64,000 bases of DNA, taken from contig NZ_KB233222.1 in NCBI RefSeq assembly GCF_000314855.2, positions 1,460,559 to 1,524,558 on the forward strand, given 5' to 3'. Of the stretch, positions 10,386 to 22,392 are shown in pieces. Numbering within the stretch: position 1 is the first letter of the stretch; each line of letters begins with the position of its first letter. The notes under the pieces are model-generated. The model had not been told where the DNA came from and made no database searches. It saw nothing but the letters and a program-made list of their open reading frames with translations. The position numbers and the translations under genes were made by a program. Source of the stretch: Providencia burhodogranariea DSM 19968. Lineage in GTDB: Bacteria > Pseudomonadota > Gammaproteobacteria > Enterobacterales > Enterobacteriaceae.

Positions 10386-10389
10386 AAAA

Positions 10390-10437
10390 ATCCCTTGATG
10401 CAAATTTTATTTATCTCAATAAATTACATCAGGGGAT
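10390..10437 (-). terminator. Terminator, strongest on the minus strand
   Basis: ATCCCTTGATG (10390-10400) pairs with CATCAGGGGAT (10427-10437). On the minus strand the stem is followed by TTTTTTTATA, so it would end transcripts coming from yqjI and the small ORF at 10685-10843. It begins 4 nt after the ABC-F stop and may also serve that gene, but without a U tract. Confidence 0.65.
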
Positions 10438-10684
10438 CTATGTTCATTATGTTTAAGATGCTGGTTTGTTGCTGGCGCTATAGACTATTGATTAGCAATA
10501 AATTGATGAAATAAAATAATTTCATTGACTGGCAGTCATTAATCTCATCATGCCTACTCATACAAAATAGGGATGTTTTTTATTTTCATGGCCTTTTAAC
10601 GCGATAGTAAATAGGGATGACACCTATTTTGACTCACAAAAAAGTCATGCCATGAATAATAAATTTATAAATTATCCATCTAAT

Positions 10685-10843
10685 TTACTTAGTCCGTTGG
10701 CGCTTAGCTCTCTTAAAATATGAACTGGGCACATTAGGGCAAACAAGTTCTTTGAACGTTGTTTTTTTAATTAAAATTTCTTCCTTTTTGACGTCTGTCT
10801 CGTCAGTACTACCTTCAGATGTTTTTTTCACTGTATCGTTCAT
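10685..10843 (-). CDS. Hypothetical 52-aa charged protein below yqjI
   Basis: An open frame from ATG (10841-10843) to TAA encodes a lysine- and glutamate-rich peptide starting MNDTVKKTSEGSTDE and ending SYFKRAKRQRTK. It starts 46 nt after the YqjI stop on the same strand, and a minus-strand terminator lies further down, so the two could be cotranscribed. The ribosome site (AAAGAG) is weak. There is one Cys and no membrane segment. I recognise no family, and it could be a chance frame. Confidence 0.4.
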   Translation of the reverse strand: MNDTVKKTSEGSTDETDVKKEEILIKKTTFKELVCPNVPSSYFKRAKRQRTK

Positions 10844-10889
10844 ATAAAAAGACTCTTTCGCTTGAATAATATCGTTAGTATTAGCTATG

Positions 10890-11432
10890 TTAACGACCTT
10901 TAGCTGTCAATACCAAGTTAACCTGCTCAATCCGTTCTACTGCACTATTAATAATCTCAACAACTCGGGTTGATTGTTCTTTTGTCAGCTCTTGCAAAAC
11001 AATTTTATGCCGTAACAGCGACTTAAATTTATCAACCGCAAGTTCGACTTCTTTAGCAAATTGATTGCCCGCTTTAAGTTCTTGCGCATAGCTCAGTTTT
11101 AATTTTACTTCTGCGAGCATATCAGCTTGCAGCAGTAAACAACATTTACCTTCCGGTGTCAGTGAATAGCATTTACGCCCTTTTCCCTGCTCTTTTTGCG
11201 CAACAATAAAGCCTAACTCCTCCAACAAAGTCAGTGTTGGGTATATCACACCAGGGCTTGGGCAATAAAAACCTGCTGTTTCTAGCCCTATTTTTTTTAT
11301 CAGCTCATAGCCATAATTAGACCCATCGGCTAGCAAATAGAGAATATAGACACGCAATTGCTTTGGGTTAAACATGCGACTTAAGCTTTTGCCATCGCAG
11401 GTACATTGACCTGCCTGTTGTTCATTCGTCAT
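10890..11432 (-). CDS. yqjI: PadR-family metal-responsive regulator YqjI
   Basis: This 180-aa regulator has a Cys-containing N-terminal extension (GQCTCDG), a PadR winged-helix domain (about 25-100, including YGYELIKKIG and SPGVIYPTLTLLEE) and a helical C-terminal dimerisation part. This is the build of E. coli YqjI, a nickel/iron-sensing repressor of itself and of the ferric reductase gene yqjH. Upstream lie a 15-bp inverted repeat and a Fur-like box, as expected for such an intergenic region. However, no yqjH is present on the other side, so its target set here is unclear. Confidence 0.75.
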   Translation of the reverse strand: MTNEQQAGQCTCDGKSLSRMFNPKQLRVYILYLLADGSNYGYELIKKIGLETAGFYCPSPGVIYPTLTLLEELGFIVAQKEQGKGRKCYSLTPEGKCCLLLQADMLAEVKLKLSYAQELKAGNQFAKEVELAVDKFKSLLRHKIVLQELTKEQSTRVVEIINSAVERIEQVNLVLTAKGR

Positions 11433-11462
11433 TCCTGCTCTCAGTTATCTATTTAACTTCAA

Positions 11463-11524
11463 AACCGATATATCTAACATGATAGTAGATTTCGTAGAGA
11501 ATAACCAGTTTAGATATATCGGTT
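11463..11524. promoter_or_regulatory. Inverted-repeat operator, probably YqjI
   Basis: Two perfect 15-bp arms, AACCGATATATCTAA (11463-11477) and TTAGATATATCGGTT (11510-11524), are 32 bp apart and 31 bp upstream of yqjI. Each arm holds the smaller palindrome GATATATC. Two separated palindromes fit autoregulation by the dimeric PadR protein. Assignment to YqjI is by position. Confidence 0.65.
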
Positions 11525-11538
11525 CCTTTACATAAAAT

Positions 11539-11557
11539 GCTAATGATAATTATTATT
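11539..11557. promoter_or_regulatory. Fur box candidate
   Basis: GCTAATGATAATTATTATT matches the 19-bp Fur consensus GATAATGATAATCATTATC at 16 positions. It lies beside the YqjI operator, as in the E. coli yqjH-yqjI region. No iron-related gene follows on the plus strand, so it may be a relic or may act on yqjI. Confidence 0.6.
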
Positions 11558-11837
11558 ATATAAGTAACGTAAGCAACAGTTACTAAACCATGAATGTTTT
11601 CAACACGGCTGTTCTCATTGAAGTAAATCTTTTAAGAGATAGTAACTAAAATATGTTCACGTCAACACCTATCAATTCGATAGCAATGTCTCATACATTC
11701 AATTTCTTCAATAGATTGGTTCTATTATAAGCAATAGTTTTATATTATTTGCGGATAATCCTAATCTTTGTCAAAACTGCGTGATGGTTATCAACTGTTT
11801 AAATTAATAGGTTATTGCGTTTTGTTTTTATCGAAAA
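11558..11837. other. Gene-free stretch between yqjI and tyrP
   Basis: About 280 bp between the Fur-like box and the tyrP terminator. This is where a divergent yqjH would be expected, but the only plus-strand frame is a 19-codon ORF without a ribosome site. I see nothing else recognisable. Confidence 0.4.
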
Positions 11838-11868
11838 AAGCCAGTCTGTTGATAAACATGACTGGCTT
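11838..11868 (-). terminator. Terminator of tyrDC-tyrP
   Basis: AAGCCAGTC pairs with GACTGGCTT, and on the minus strand the stem is followed by TTTTTTCG. It is 25 nt below the tyrP stop and probably ends the tyrosine decarboxylase operon. Confidence 0.75.
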
Positions 11869-11893
11869 GGCTCAATTTAATGTAGCCTTGAAG

Positions 11894-13102
11894 TTAGCCA
11901 ATATTTGGCAGAATACTAAATGCAATTCCTAATTGAATACCGATGACGATGATACCGCACAGGAATACGATTAATAATGCAGGTACTCCACCTTTGACTT
12001 GGTATTTACGGTCATTCACCAATCTTGATTTAAATACCATTGCGCTCGGTAATAGTAGCGCGAGAATTGATAAAGCAATCGCTGCAAATCCTAACGCCAT
12101 GACAAAACCTCGTGGATAAAACAGAGCGAAAACAAGTGGAGGTAAAAATGTCAGTATTCCAGTTTGTAGGCGACCAGCGAAATTATCTTGCCGTTTGAAG
12201 AAATCCGCTAAGAAATCAAATAAACCTAAAGCTACACCAAGGAATGATGTCCCTAAAGCCAGGCTCATAAACATTTGAGCAATAAATTCCGTTCTACCTG
12301 ACATTACTACGTTACGAATGGCATCTAACAAGCCGTTTAATCCCGAATTTTCAGCCAAAATTCCGACAAAAGTTGTCGTGCTAATACTACCCAGTGTAGC
12401 GATTTGCCATAAAATATAAGCAAACAATGGAATAGCACTACCGATAATAAAGATGACCCGCAGTTTTTTTACATTGCCGCCCATATATTTCACGATACTT
12501 GGCACACTACCATGGAAGCCAAATGAGGTAAAAAATACGGGGATTGCAGATAATATCAATACTTTTTCAGTCGGCGCAGAGAGTAAGTTTTGCTGTTCAA
12601 CATGAGGCATCATCAGCGCCAAAATAATCACGAGAAAGACAATTTTAGCGGCAAATAAAATACGATTAATAAAATCGACAGATGAAGTACCAAAACAAAC
12701 GATACCACCACCAATAACTGTAAATAAAATAATTCCTATCCAATCTTCCATTTCAATCGCTAATGTACTTTTTAGATTAGAAGTAATAATTTCACCCGCA
12801 CCGCTAACATAAGCAGCTGTCAGTGCATACATTAAGAACATCATGCTAAAACCGGTGATATATTTACCACCAGAGCCTAAATATCGTTGAGCGACACTGC
12901 CTATACCCGTTTCTGAGGATTCATGTTGGTATACCTCAACTAATAATAGCGCGGTATAACACATCAATGCCCAAAGTACGAACAACATCACAATGCTCAC
13001 CCCAAAACCATTACCAGCAGCTGCTATAGGCATAGCAAGCATACCGGCACCAATAGTGGTACCTGCGACAATAAGAACACTACCTAGCGTGCGATTTTTC
13101 AT
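11894..13102 (-). CDS. tyrP: Tyrosine-specific permease TyrP
   Basis: This 402-aa inner-membrane protein has about eleven hydrophobic segments and belongs to the HAAAP aromatic amino-acid permease family. The start MKNRTLGSV and the [12 protein letters not shown] motif match E. coli TyrP (403 aa) almost exactly. It imports tyrosine with protons, or here perhaps exchanges tyrosine for tyramine. It starts 21 nt after the tyrosine decarboxylase gene with ribosome site AGGG, so the two form an operon supplying the decarboxylase. Confidence 0.92.
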   Translation of the reverse strand: MKNRTLGSVLIVAGTTIGAGMLAMPIAAAGNGFGVSIVMLFVLWALMCYTALLLVEVYQHESSETGIGSVAQRYLGSGGKYITGFSMMFLMYALTAAYVSGAGEIITSNLKSTLAIEMEDWIGIILFTVIGGGIVCFGTSSVDFINRILFAAKIVFLVIILALMMPHVEQQNLLSAPTEKVLILSAIPVFFTSFGFHGSVPSIVKYMGGNVKKLRVIFIIGSAIPLFAYILWQIATLGSISTTTFVGILAENSGLNGLLDAIRNVVMSGRTEFIAQMFMSLALGTSFLGVALGLFDFLADFFKRQDNFAGRLQTGILTFLPPLVFALFYPRGFVMALGFAAIALSILALLLPSAMVFKSRLVNDRKYQVKGGVPALLIVFLCGIIVIGIQLGIAFSILPNIG

Positions 13103-13123
13103 ATTGAGACCCTAGCGACAGTT

Positions 13124-15064
13124 TTAAATAGTTATTTTTTGTTTGGAATGACTCTGTTTATTTTCTTCATCGATAAGCTGTTGCAGCTTGCCTGAAAAAA
13201 TATGTCTCAGTTCCGCCCAAAAATCAGCAAAATGCTGTTTATCGCGTAGGCAATGGGTCATGATTGCCGCTCTTAGAACATATAATGAATGTACTTTTTG
13301 CCATTCTTGATCGCTAAAACCTGCCTCACGGCAGAAATTTCTTGGATTATCGCCATATTCCTCAAAAGTTAATGAAGTTGACGACGTTAGAAAATCATTA
13401 GTATAAGAACGACCCGCAGCAAAAGAGCACAATTCATAAAGCCGTTTATTGAGCTGATTTTGCTTCTCTAAAGAAGTATTACCCGCTTCTTTAAACATAA
13501 AATTGACCATATGAAAATCAGGTGACGACATCGCACAAATTTCAAATCTTCGCCCATCAACCTCAAATGCTTCACTGGCATTCATCCCTTCAATCATCCA
13601 ATTTGCTGTCGTGACACCAGCGGCAATGACTTTGCCGTAACCTAAGATATTTAATGGTACCAAACGATGGGCGGCCCAAACGGCTGCGGCTGTAGCTCCC
13701 GCTTTAGACCCTTCCATGATTGAAGATCCCAATAAAACGTTTTGCTGTTTGTCTGTTTTATTGTTTTTTTCAGCGACTTCCTCAAAAACATATGCAGCAT
13801 GATAAGAAATAAGATCTACGATACGTTTGTCTTTCATACAAATGGCTCCCGCAGCATAAGGAATAAAGCCTACCTTATGCGGATCGACCGTAATTGAATC
13901 AACTTCCTGTAGTGCTTTAAAGCTTTGGTAAACATCCGGCTTTGGCCAAGTCACATCCTGAGGGAAAATGCCTTCAGTATGGTAACGTTTGATTAATGTT
14001 TCATATTCAATAAATTGGTTGTTTTCATCGCGGAACATTGCACAAGCATATCCAGCATAAGCGGCGTCGACGTGAATATAAAAAGAAACCCCAAAGCATA
14101 TTTCGCATTCTCGGCGCAATGTAACCAACTCAGCAACATTATCAATTGCACCTGTTTCCGTCGTACCTACAACGGCAACAACAGCCAAAATAGGTTCTCC
14201 CTTCTCAATCAATGAAAAAACTATCTGCCTCATCTGCGTAATATCAGTACGATAGCTTGCATTAACAGGCAATTGCACAATATTTTGTTGCCCCAATCCC
14301 AAAATATCCATCGCTTTCATCCATGAATAATGTTTTGATTGAGGAACCAATAACTTACCTAATTTACCTTGTTCTACCCCTTCACCACGGCAGGTCAAAT
14401 CACGCACTTCTTCAAATAGTTTTTGTTTTTTCAATTCATCGATAAGATCAAGAACAGCTGAAGTTTGCATATTCAATAATGCACTTTCTGATTTATCTTT
14501 GATTAATTTTTTCGCTTGAGGATGCTTCGCTATTGCTAATGGTAAGGTTTTAATATTACGAGCAACCCACAATCCTTCATAATTAGCGACTGTGCCGCCC
14601 GAAGTAATGTGCCCCCAAGATTGATGAACGTTATAACCAAACATGGCGCACAAATCTAATCCAGCTTCCAGTTCGAGTACCGTTGTTGTGGGTGATGACT
14701 CTTGAGCACAGTTGTTTGGGTTATACATCATAGCCATGACATAAGCGAGATTGGATATCATTAACGTATCCGCATTCATATGACCCATATAGCGAGGTGA
14801 AAACCAAGGAATTGATGTTGTTTTTAATTTAGAAGATAGTTGAGTTAAAATACCTTCGGTCCGATATAGCGTATCTCGGTATTCTGGCGCGTAACGATCT
14901 ACAGTTGTTAAATATTCCGGATCTTCAGGGTGGTATCCAGAACGCCAATGCATATGTTCTGTTACCGAATACTCCATCATTTCTTTGAAAAAAACTGCAT
15001 TTTCAGATTTTGGCCCAAGAAATAAAGCATCCACATTCATTTTCGAGTTATTAAAATTTGTCAT
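13124..15064 (-). CDS. tyrDC: Pyridoxal-dependent tyrosine decarboxylase
   Basis: The 646-aa protein is a group II PLP decarboxylase of the large bacterial tyrosine decarboxylase type (about 620-650 aa), which converts tyrosine to tyramine and CO2. The PLP-binding lysine is in SITVDPHKVGF (about 395); the substrate/cofactor region SWGHITSGGTVANYEG (about 150) and HVDAAYAGYA (about 335) are intact. ATG at 15064 has AAAGG ten bases upstream; a GTG two codons earlier lies too close to it. It is followed by tyrP. Providencia tyrosine decarboxylases are known to make tyramine in the animal gut and resemble enterococcal ones. The split between tyrosine and other aromatic substrates is not visible here. 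Confidence 0.88.
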   Translation of the reverse strand: MTNFNNSKMNVDALFLGPKSENAVFFKEMMEYSVTEHMHWRSGYHPEDPEYLTTVDRYAPEYRDTLYRTEGILTQLSSKLKTTSIPWFSPRYMGHMNADTLMISNLAYVMAMMYNPNNCAQESSPTTTVLELEAGLDLCAMFGYNVHQSWGHITSGGTVANYEGLWVARNIKTLPLAIAKHPQAKKLIKDKSESALLNMQTSAVLDLIDELKKQKLFEEVRDLTCRGEGVEQGKLGKLLVPQSKHYSWMKAMDILGLGQQNIVQLPVNASYRTDITQMRQIVFSLIEKGEPILAVVAVVGTTETGAIDNVAELVTLRRECEICFGVSFYIHVDAAYAGYACAMFRDENNQFIEYETLIKRYHTEGIFPQDVTWPKPDVYQSFKALQEVDSITVDPHKVGFIPYAAGAICMKDKRIVDLISYHAAYVFEEVAEKNNKTDKQQNVLLGSSIMEGSKAGATAAAVWAAHRLVPLNILGYGKVIAAGVTTANWMIEGMNASEAFEVDGRRFEICAMSSPDFHMVNFMFKEAGNTSLEKQNQLNKRLYELCSFAAGRSYTNDFLTSSTSLTFEEYGDNPRNFCREAGFSDQEWQKVHSLYVLRAAIMTHCLRDKQHFADFWAELRHIFSGKLQQLIDEENKQSHSKQKITI

Positions 15065-15472
15065 TATCACTACACCTTTAAATGATAGCTAACATGACTC
15101 TAGCTATATTTAAGTTAGTTAACTTATTATTATCATTGGAAAGTGATATAACGGAACACATGCCTTAAAAAGACAACAATATATTCATACTATTGTTATC
15201 TTTATCATTATTTAAATACTTAGGTAATAGACATGCCGTTAAAGAGCCAACTTGATTATAGGTATAATCCAAAATCATTAAAATATTAATAAACTCGTAT
15301 TTTTTTCAATCAGATTTGTGCGCGAGAACAAAATTCCGAAAAATTGTCTGTTGTAAAGAGATATTTACGCTAAAACAACTTGATAATGTAAAATATTTGT
15401 TATATTGAGGTTATTCTTTAAGCCATGTGAACTCACTTTTCAAATGGCTTAAAAACACCAAAAAATAATTAA
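15065..15472. other. tyrDC upstream region
   Basis: About 400 bp of AT-rich DNA that must hold the tyrDC promoter. I see no TyrR box of the TGTAAA-N6-TTTACA type. The one structure is TTTAAGCCAT (15417-15426) paired with ATGGCTTAAA (15444-15453), a likely but T-poor terminator of the quinone oxidoreductase gene. Confidence 0.45.
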
Positions 15473-16483
15473 CTAACTGTTCAATAAAACTATTTTACCA
15501 AATAAATCACCAGATTCCATATATCGATGCGCATCAGCAGCTTGGTCTAATGGATACACTTTGTTAATGAATGGTTTTATTTTACCGTTTTGTAACATAC
15601 CCCAAACTTGCTCTTTTAACTCTACTGCAATGTTAGCTTTTTCTGCTACAGAGCGTGAACGCATAGTTGAGCCCGTATGTACTAAGCGTTTTATCATTAG
15701 AGGCATTAAATTGAGATTGATTGGATTACCTTTCATCATCCCAATTTGAATAATACGACCAAATTTCGCAGCAACAAGGTAGTTTTTAGCAATATAGTCA
15801 CCGCCAATAATATCCACAACCATATCAACACCGCGTGAATCCGTATAATCCAGCGTATGCTGAACAAAATCCTCGTTTCGATAATTAATAACACAATCAG
15901 CACCGAGTGATTTTGCGATTTTCACTTTCTCGACCGACCCTACAGTCGTAATAACCGTCGCTCCAAATGATTTCGCAAGCATAATAGCGACAGAACCAAT
16001 CCCTGATGTTCCACCATGAATTAAAACAGTCTCATCTTTTTTTAACTTACCAATTTGAAACACATTGGCCCACACGGTAAAAAAATTCTCAGGTATTGCA
16101 GCTCCATCAACAAATGATAAATGGCCTAATGGTAATGCAATATCTTTGTGCACTAAGCAATATTCAGCATAACCACCACCCGCAACGAGTGCACAAACTT
16201 TATCTCCAACTTGCCACTGTTCAACATCATCTGCTTTCGCCACAACTGAGCCAGCAATTTCTAAGCCTAGAATAGGTGATGCATCGGCAGGCGGTGGATA
16301 ATCACCTTTACGTTGCAAAACATCTGGTCGATTAACCCCAGCAGCCTCGACTTTGACTAACAAGTATCCGGTCGATAGCACAGGTAACGGCTGTTCAATT
16401 ATTTGCAGTTTATCTGCTCCCCCAGGCTCAATTATATTTATAATTTTCATGGATGTCGGAATTATCAATTGTTTATTTTCCAT
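15473..16483 (-). CDS. NAD(P)H quinone oxidoreductase, PIG3-like MDR family
   Basis: This 336-aa medium-chain dehydrogenase/reductase has an N-terminal GroES-like domain (AAGVNRPDVLQRKGDYPPP, about 50-70) and a Rossmann domain with the NADPH motif HGGTSGIGSVA (about 155). It lacks the catalytic-zinc ligands of alcohol dehydrogenases, as expected for the PIG3/TP53I3-type quinone reductases, which reduce quinones or enones with NADPH. The start at MENKQL has AGGAG with good spacing; related proteins often begin at the internal MKII. It stands alone and divergent from fnr. Confidence 0.82.
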   Translation of the reverse strand: MENKQLIIPTSMKIINIIEPGGADKLQIIEQPLPVLSTGYLLVKVEAAGVNRPDVLQRKGDYPPPADASPILGLEIAGSVVAKADDVEQWQVGDKVCALVAGGGYAEYCLVHKDIALPLGHLSFVDGAAIPENFFTVWANVFQIGKLKKDETVLIHGGTSGIGSVAIMLAKSFGATVITTVGSVEKVKIAKSLGADCVINYRNEDFVQHTLDYTDSRGVDMVVDIIGGDYIAKNYLVAAKFGRIIQIGMMKGNPINLNLMPLMIKRLVHTGSTMRSRSVAEKANIAVELKEQVWGMLQNGKIKPFINKVYPLDQAADAHRYMESGDLFGKIVLLNS

Positions 16484-16826
16484 CTTCAGCTCCTATGAAA
16501 TTATCAATTTTAAAATTGAATATTGCATAATTGTTTAAATATTAAAAATATTGTTAATATTAAATGAAAGAAATATATATTTTAAATAGATATTTAAGAT
16601 ATAACCTCTTTGAACTATTATCCAACTCACTTACAATCTTTTAATCTGACTTAAGTAAAGGATATTGTTACATTATATTCTGCGTTGCTATATTTAGTCC
16701 TGACAATCTTATTTTGATGTGATTTTATATTCAGGCAACTCTGTTTCATATTTTTACTTACCAGTAGCATTATCTTATGTTAAAATTGACTCATATCAAT
16801 AATTCTAACTTGATTGAGCATTTAAT
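16484..16826. other. qor-fnr divergent promoter region
   Basis: About 340 bp without a gene, separating the divergent quinone oxidoreductase and fnr genes. Apart from the FNR box at 16786-16799 it is AT-rich without an obvious signal. Confidence 0.4.
16786..16799 (+). promoter_or_regulatory. FNR box at the fnr promoter
   Basis: TTGACTCATATCAA matches TTGAT-N4-ATCAA at 9 of 10 positions and lies 27 bp before the fnr ATG. E. coli fnr is negatively autoregulated through an almost identical site overlapping its transcription start. Confidence 0.8.
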
Positions 16827-17582
16827 ATGATCCCAGAAAAAAGAGTTGTTCGTCGCATCCAGTCTGGCGGTTGTGCTATTCATTGTCAGGACTGCAGTAT
16901 TAGCCAATTATGCATTCCATTCACGCTGAATGAACACGAACTGGATCAACTTGATAATATCATTGAACGTAAAAAACCGATTCAAAAAGGCCAAGCTTTG
17001 TTTAAAGCTGGTGATGAATTACGTTCTTTATATGCCATCCGCTCGGGAACAATCAAAAGCTATACCATCACTGAAGAAGGTGATGAGCAAATTACTGGTT
17101 TTCACCTTGCAGGTGACCTAGTCGGTTTTGATGCAATTTTAAATACACAGCATCCAAGTTTTGCACAAGCACTAGAAACATCTATGGTTTGTGAAATTCC
17201 ATTCGAAACACTAGACGATTTATCCGGCAAAATGCCAAATCTTCGCCAACAAATTATGCGTTTGATGAGTGGAGAAATAAAAGGCGATCAGGAAATGATC
17301 CTTTTATTATCGAAGAAAAATGCAGAAGAGCGTTTAGCCGCATTTATCCTTAATCTATCTCACCGCTTTGCTGAACGTGGTTTCTCGCCAAGAGAATTTC
17401 GTTTAACCATGACACGTGGTGATATCGGTAACTACTTAGGGCTTACTGTCGAAACAATTAGCCGGCTATTAGGACGTTTCCAAAAAAGCGGTATGTTAAG
17501 TGTCAAAGGTAAGTATATTACTATCGAAGACATGGAAAAAATCACTGAAATTTCGGGTAAAACGTCACCAATTTCTTGTTAA
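16827..17582 (+). CDS. fnr: Oxygen-sensing regulator FNR
   Basis: FNR is the CRP-family activator/repressor that controls the switch to anaerobic growth through an oxygen-labile 4Fe-4S cluster. The 251-aa protein keeps the cluster ligands at Cys20, Cys23 and Cys29 near the N terminus and the fourth in SMVCEIPFE (about 122). A cyclic-nucleotide-like beta-roll follows, then the helix-turn-helix with [18 protein letters not shown] (about 205-225), whose E-SR contacts recognise TTGAT. It is followed by uspE as in E. coli, and a candidate FNR box lies upstream. Confidence 0.98.
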   Translation: MIPEKRVVRRIQSGGCAIHCQDCSISQLCIPFTLNEHELDQLDNIIERKKPIQKGQALFKAGDELRSLYAIRSGTIKSYTITEEGDEQITGFHLAGDLVGFDAILNTQHPSFAQALETSMVCEIPFETLDDLSGKMPNLRQQIMRLMSGEIKGDQEMILLLSKKNAEERLAAFILNLSHRFAERGFSPREFRLTMTRGDIGNYLGLTVETISRLLGRFQKSGMLSVKGKYITIEDMEKITEISGKTSPISC

Positions 17583-17592
17583 TCCTATCCTG

Positions 17593-17632
17593 AATAGCGG
17601 AGCATAACATTTGTGAGCCGCTATTATTTTTG
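17593..17632 (+). terminator. Terminator after fnr
   Basis: AATAGCGG pairs with CCGCTATT and is followed by ATTTTT, 10 nt after the fnr stop. Confidence 0.7.
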
Positions 17633-17711
17633 ATCAATTCTTGCCTATTTTTTCTCAATACCTTAGTTTATCTTTAGTTACGACGTGTCCAGCCGTTATG
17701 AGGATATTAAT

Positions 17712-18656
17712 ATGGCAAGCTATAAAAATCTCCTAGTTGCAATTGACCCAAATCAGGATGATCAACCAGCATTACGACGTGCTGTCTACATAGTGCAACG
17801 TAATGGTGGCCGGATAAAAGCTTTCTTACCTATCTATGATGTCTCCTACGATATGACTACGTTGTTATCACCTGAAGAGCGTGATGCAATGAGAAAAGGT
17901 GTGATTAACCAAAAAGCAGCCTGGATAAAACAACAGGCTCATTTTTATCTCGAAGCGGGTATTGAGATAGAAATAAAAGTTATTTGGCATAACAAGCCTT
18001 ATGAAGCCATTATTCAGGAAGTGATAAGTGGTGAGCATGACCTACTTTTAAAGATGGCTCACCAAACTGATAACTTTGAATCCATTATTTTCACACCACT
18101 TGATTGGCATTTATTAAGAAAATGCCCTTCCCCAGTCTGGATGGTTAAAGATAAGGTTTGGCCAGATCATGGTTCTGTTGTTGTCGCTGTTAATCTGTCG
18201 AATGAAGAGTCTTACCATGATAATTTGAATATCAAATTAGTCGAAAAAACCAAAGATTTGGCAACTCGCATTGTCAAAGAACAAGACATTCACTTGGTCA
18301 GTGCCTATCCTATTGCGCCAATGAACATTGCAATCGAACTTCCGGATTTTGATCCAAACCTTTATAACAATGCATTGCGTGGGCAACACCTTATCGCCAT
18401 GAAAGAATTGCGCCAAAAATTTAGTATTGATGAAAAATATACTCATGTCCGTGAAGGTTTACCTGAAAAAATCATTCCTGACATGTGTGAAGAACTACAA
18501 GCAGGTGTTGTCGTGCTTGGAATTTTAGGCCGAACGGGTATTTCAGCCGCATTTCTTGGTAATACCGCAGAGCATGTTATTGATAAATTGAAGTGTGATT
18601 TATTAGTGATTAAACCAGATGGCTTTGTTTGCCCTATCACTGTTGATGACGATTAA
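17712..18656 (+). CDS. uspE: Universal stress protein UspE
   Basis: This 314-aa tandem Usp protein (E. coli 316 aa) has domain 1 beginning [20 protein letters not shown] and domain 2 ending with [20 protein letters not shown], the typical Usp nucleotide-loop-like segment. UspE is a cytosolic stress protein linked to motility, adhesion and DNA-damage survival. ATG at 17712 has AGGA eight bases upstream and aligns with E. coli. A GTG nine codons earlier is in frame but unaligned. It follows fnr in the conserved order, with its own terminator downstream. Confidence 0.95.
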   Translation: MASYKNLLVAIDPNQDDQPALRRAVYIVQRNGGRIKAFLPIYDVSYDMTTLLSPEERDAMRKGVINQKAAWIKQQAHFYLEAGIEIEIKVIWHNKPYEAIIQEVISGEHDLLLKMAHQTDNFESIIFTPLDWHLLRKCPSPVWMVKDKVWPDHGSVVVAVNLSNEESYHDNLNIKLVEKTKDLATRIVKEQDIHLVSAYPIAPMNIAIELPDFDPNLYNNALRGQHLIAMKELRQKFSIDEKYTHVREGLPEKIIPDMCEELQAGVVVLGILGRTGISAAFLGNTAEHVIDKLKCDLLVIKPDGFVCPITVDDD

Positions 18657-18687
18657 TCGCAACAAAACCATTTAAATAACCTTATCT

Positions 18688-18720
18688 AGACCGATAGTTT
18701 TTAAAATTATCGGTCTTTTT
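18688..18720 (+). terminator. Terminator after uspE
   Basis: AGACCGATA pairs with TATCGGTCT and is followed by TTTT. The next 300 bp up to the pntB terminator are AT-rich with nothing recognisable. Confidence 0.85.
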
Positions 18721-19028
18721 ATGTATGTCATTGGTGATTTTTATATTTGGTCATGATATCTATCGAATTTTATTGATAGCGACAAGATAAATTTATTTTT
18801 TTGCAAAATAGGTGAAAATCATTTTAATTAATAATATCAAGAATAAATATATTTTGATTTAAACGCAGTTATTTACAAAAAACAATAATTTTATTCTGCC
18901 CCCAACTAGCTAATAAATAATGCCAAATTCGATACCATAAAACCCGCACTCAATGTCATTATTAATATTATATTAATCCGATATTCAGATATAGAAATAA
19001 CAAGAAAATACGATGTAGTAGATAGAAT

Positions 19029-19050
19029 AAAGCCCTGAAAACAGGGCTTT
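19029..19050. terminator. Terminator below pntB
   Basis: AAAGCCCTG-AAAA-CAGGGCTTT, a 9-bp perfect stem, lies 24 nt beyond the pntB stop. The U tract is short on both strands. Confidence 0.65.
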
Positions 19051-19073
19051 AAATAATCAGAAGTAATTAATAA

Positions 19074-20465
19074 TTACAGCGCTTTCAAAATTGCATCCAC
19101 ACTAGCTTTGGCATCACCAAATAACATCTGGGTATTTTCTTTGAAGAATAATGGGTTTTGAACACCTGCATATCCGGTATTCATCGAGCGTTTAAACACA
19201 ATGACATTGCTCGCTTTCCAAACTTCAAGAACTGGCATACCTGCAATTGGACTACCTGGATCTTCTTGTGCTGCTGGGTTAACTGTATCGTTAGCACCAA
19301 TAACCAGTACAGTATCTGTATCAGTGAAATCATCATTGATTTCATCCATTTCCAGTACGATGTCATAAGGTACTTTTGCTTCAGCTAATAGAACGTTCAT
19401 ATGACCCGGCAAACGACCTGCAACCGGATGAATACCAAAACGAACTTTGATACCACGTTCACGTAGCTTAGCCGTAATATCATGAACAGGATATTGTGCC
19501 TGAGCAACAGCCAAACCATAACCCGGAGTGATAATAACAGAAGTGGAATTTTTCAATAATTCAGCAACATCTTCCGCTGTTGTTTCACGATATTCACCCA
19601 TTTCTTCAGCATTGCCGGTAGATGTGCCATCTGTACCAAAGCCACCTGCGATAACACTGAAGAATGAACGGTTCATCGCCTTACACATAATATAAGACAG
19701 AATAGCACCTGAAGAACCGACTAATGCACCAGTAACAATTAACAGGTCATTGCTTAACATGAAACCAGCCGCCGCAGCGGCCCAACCTGAATAAGAGTTC
19801 AGCATCGAAACAACAACAGGCATATCAGCGCCACCAATTGAAGCGACTAAATGCCAACCAAACGCTAATGCAATTATTGTCATAATCAACATGGTGAAAA
19901 CTTGCAAGCCAACGCTTTCAGTTTTCACAAAAATGATTAATAAAATAAATGAAACAACTAACGCTGCTAAATTTAATTTATGACGATTTGGCAGCGCTAA
20001 TGGTTTTGATGACATTTTTCCTGATAGCTTACCATAGGCAACAATCGAACCAGTAAAGGTCACTGCGCCAATGAAAATACCAAGGAAAACTTCCGTTAAA
20101 TGAATATTCTCCATAACGGCATCAACATGGCCTTCACTCGCAATAAAGCTATTGAAACCAACTAATACTGCAGCTAAACCAACGAAACTATGTAAAATAG
20201 CAACCAGTTCCGGCATTTCAGTCATTTCAACTTTTTTTGCTAAACGGATACCAATCACTGCACCAATAACCATCGCGACTATCATCCAGCCAATATTCGC
20301 GCTATCTGGGCCAAGGATTGTTGCAATTAAAGCAATTGCCATCCCTGCTATACCATAGCTATTACCCCGTTGAGAGCTCTCATGGCGAGATAGTCCTGCT
20401 AGACTGAAAATAAATAGGATAGCAGCAACAATGTATGCTGCTGTCACAATTCCACTAGACAACAT
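19074..20465 (-). CDS. pntB: NAD(P) transhydrogenase subunit beta
   Basis: PntB is the membrane beta subunit of the proton-translocating transhydrogenase, which drives NADPH formation from NADH using the proton gradient. The 463-aa protein (usual 462) has about eight or nine membrane helices in the first 270 residues, then the NADP(H)-binding domain III with [18 protein letters not shown] (about 310) and the [15 protein letters not shown] motif. It starts 10 nt after pntA with AAGGGGT as ribosome site. Confidence 0.97.
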   Translation of the reverse strand: MLSSGIVTAAYIVAAILFIFSLAGLSRHESSQRGNSYGIAGMAIALIATILGPDSANIGWMIVAMVIGAVIGIRLAKKVEMTEMPELVAILHSFVGLAAVLVGFNSFIASEGHVDAVMENIHLTEVFLGIFIGAVTFTGSIVAYGKLSGKMSSKPLALPNRHKLNLAALVVSFILLIIFVKTESVGLQVFTMLIMTIIALAFGWHLVASIGGADMPVVVSMLNSYSGWAAAAAGFMLSNDLLIVTGALVGSSGAILSYIMCKAMNRSFFSVIAGGFGTDGTSTGNAEEMGEYRETTAEDVAELLKNSTSVIITPGYGLAVAQAQYPVHDITAKLRERGIKVRFGIHPVAGRLPGHMNVLLAEAKVPYDIVLEMDEINDDFTDTDTVLVIGANDTVNPAAQEDPGSPIAGMPVLEVWKASNVIVFKRSMNTGYAGVQNPLFFKENTQMLFGDAKASVDAILKAL

Positions 20466-20475
20466 AAGTTACCCC

Positions 20476-22392
<1,917 letters not shown>

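Noticed and set aside
10560-10620. Direct repeat AAATAGGGATG (two copies about 45 bp apart)
   Set aside because: Short, two copies only, and no linked gene or structure to support a role.
11581-11650. Remnant of yqjH on the plus strand
   Set aside because: The only frame is 19 codons with no ribosome site and no similarity that I can recognise.
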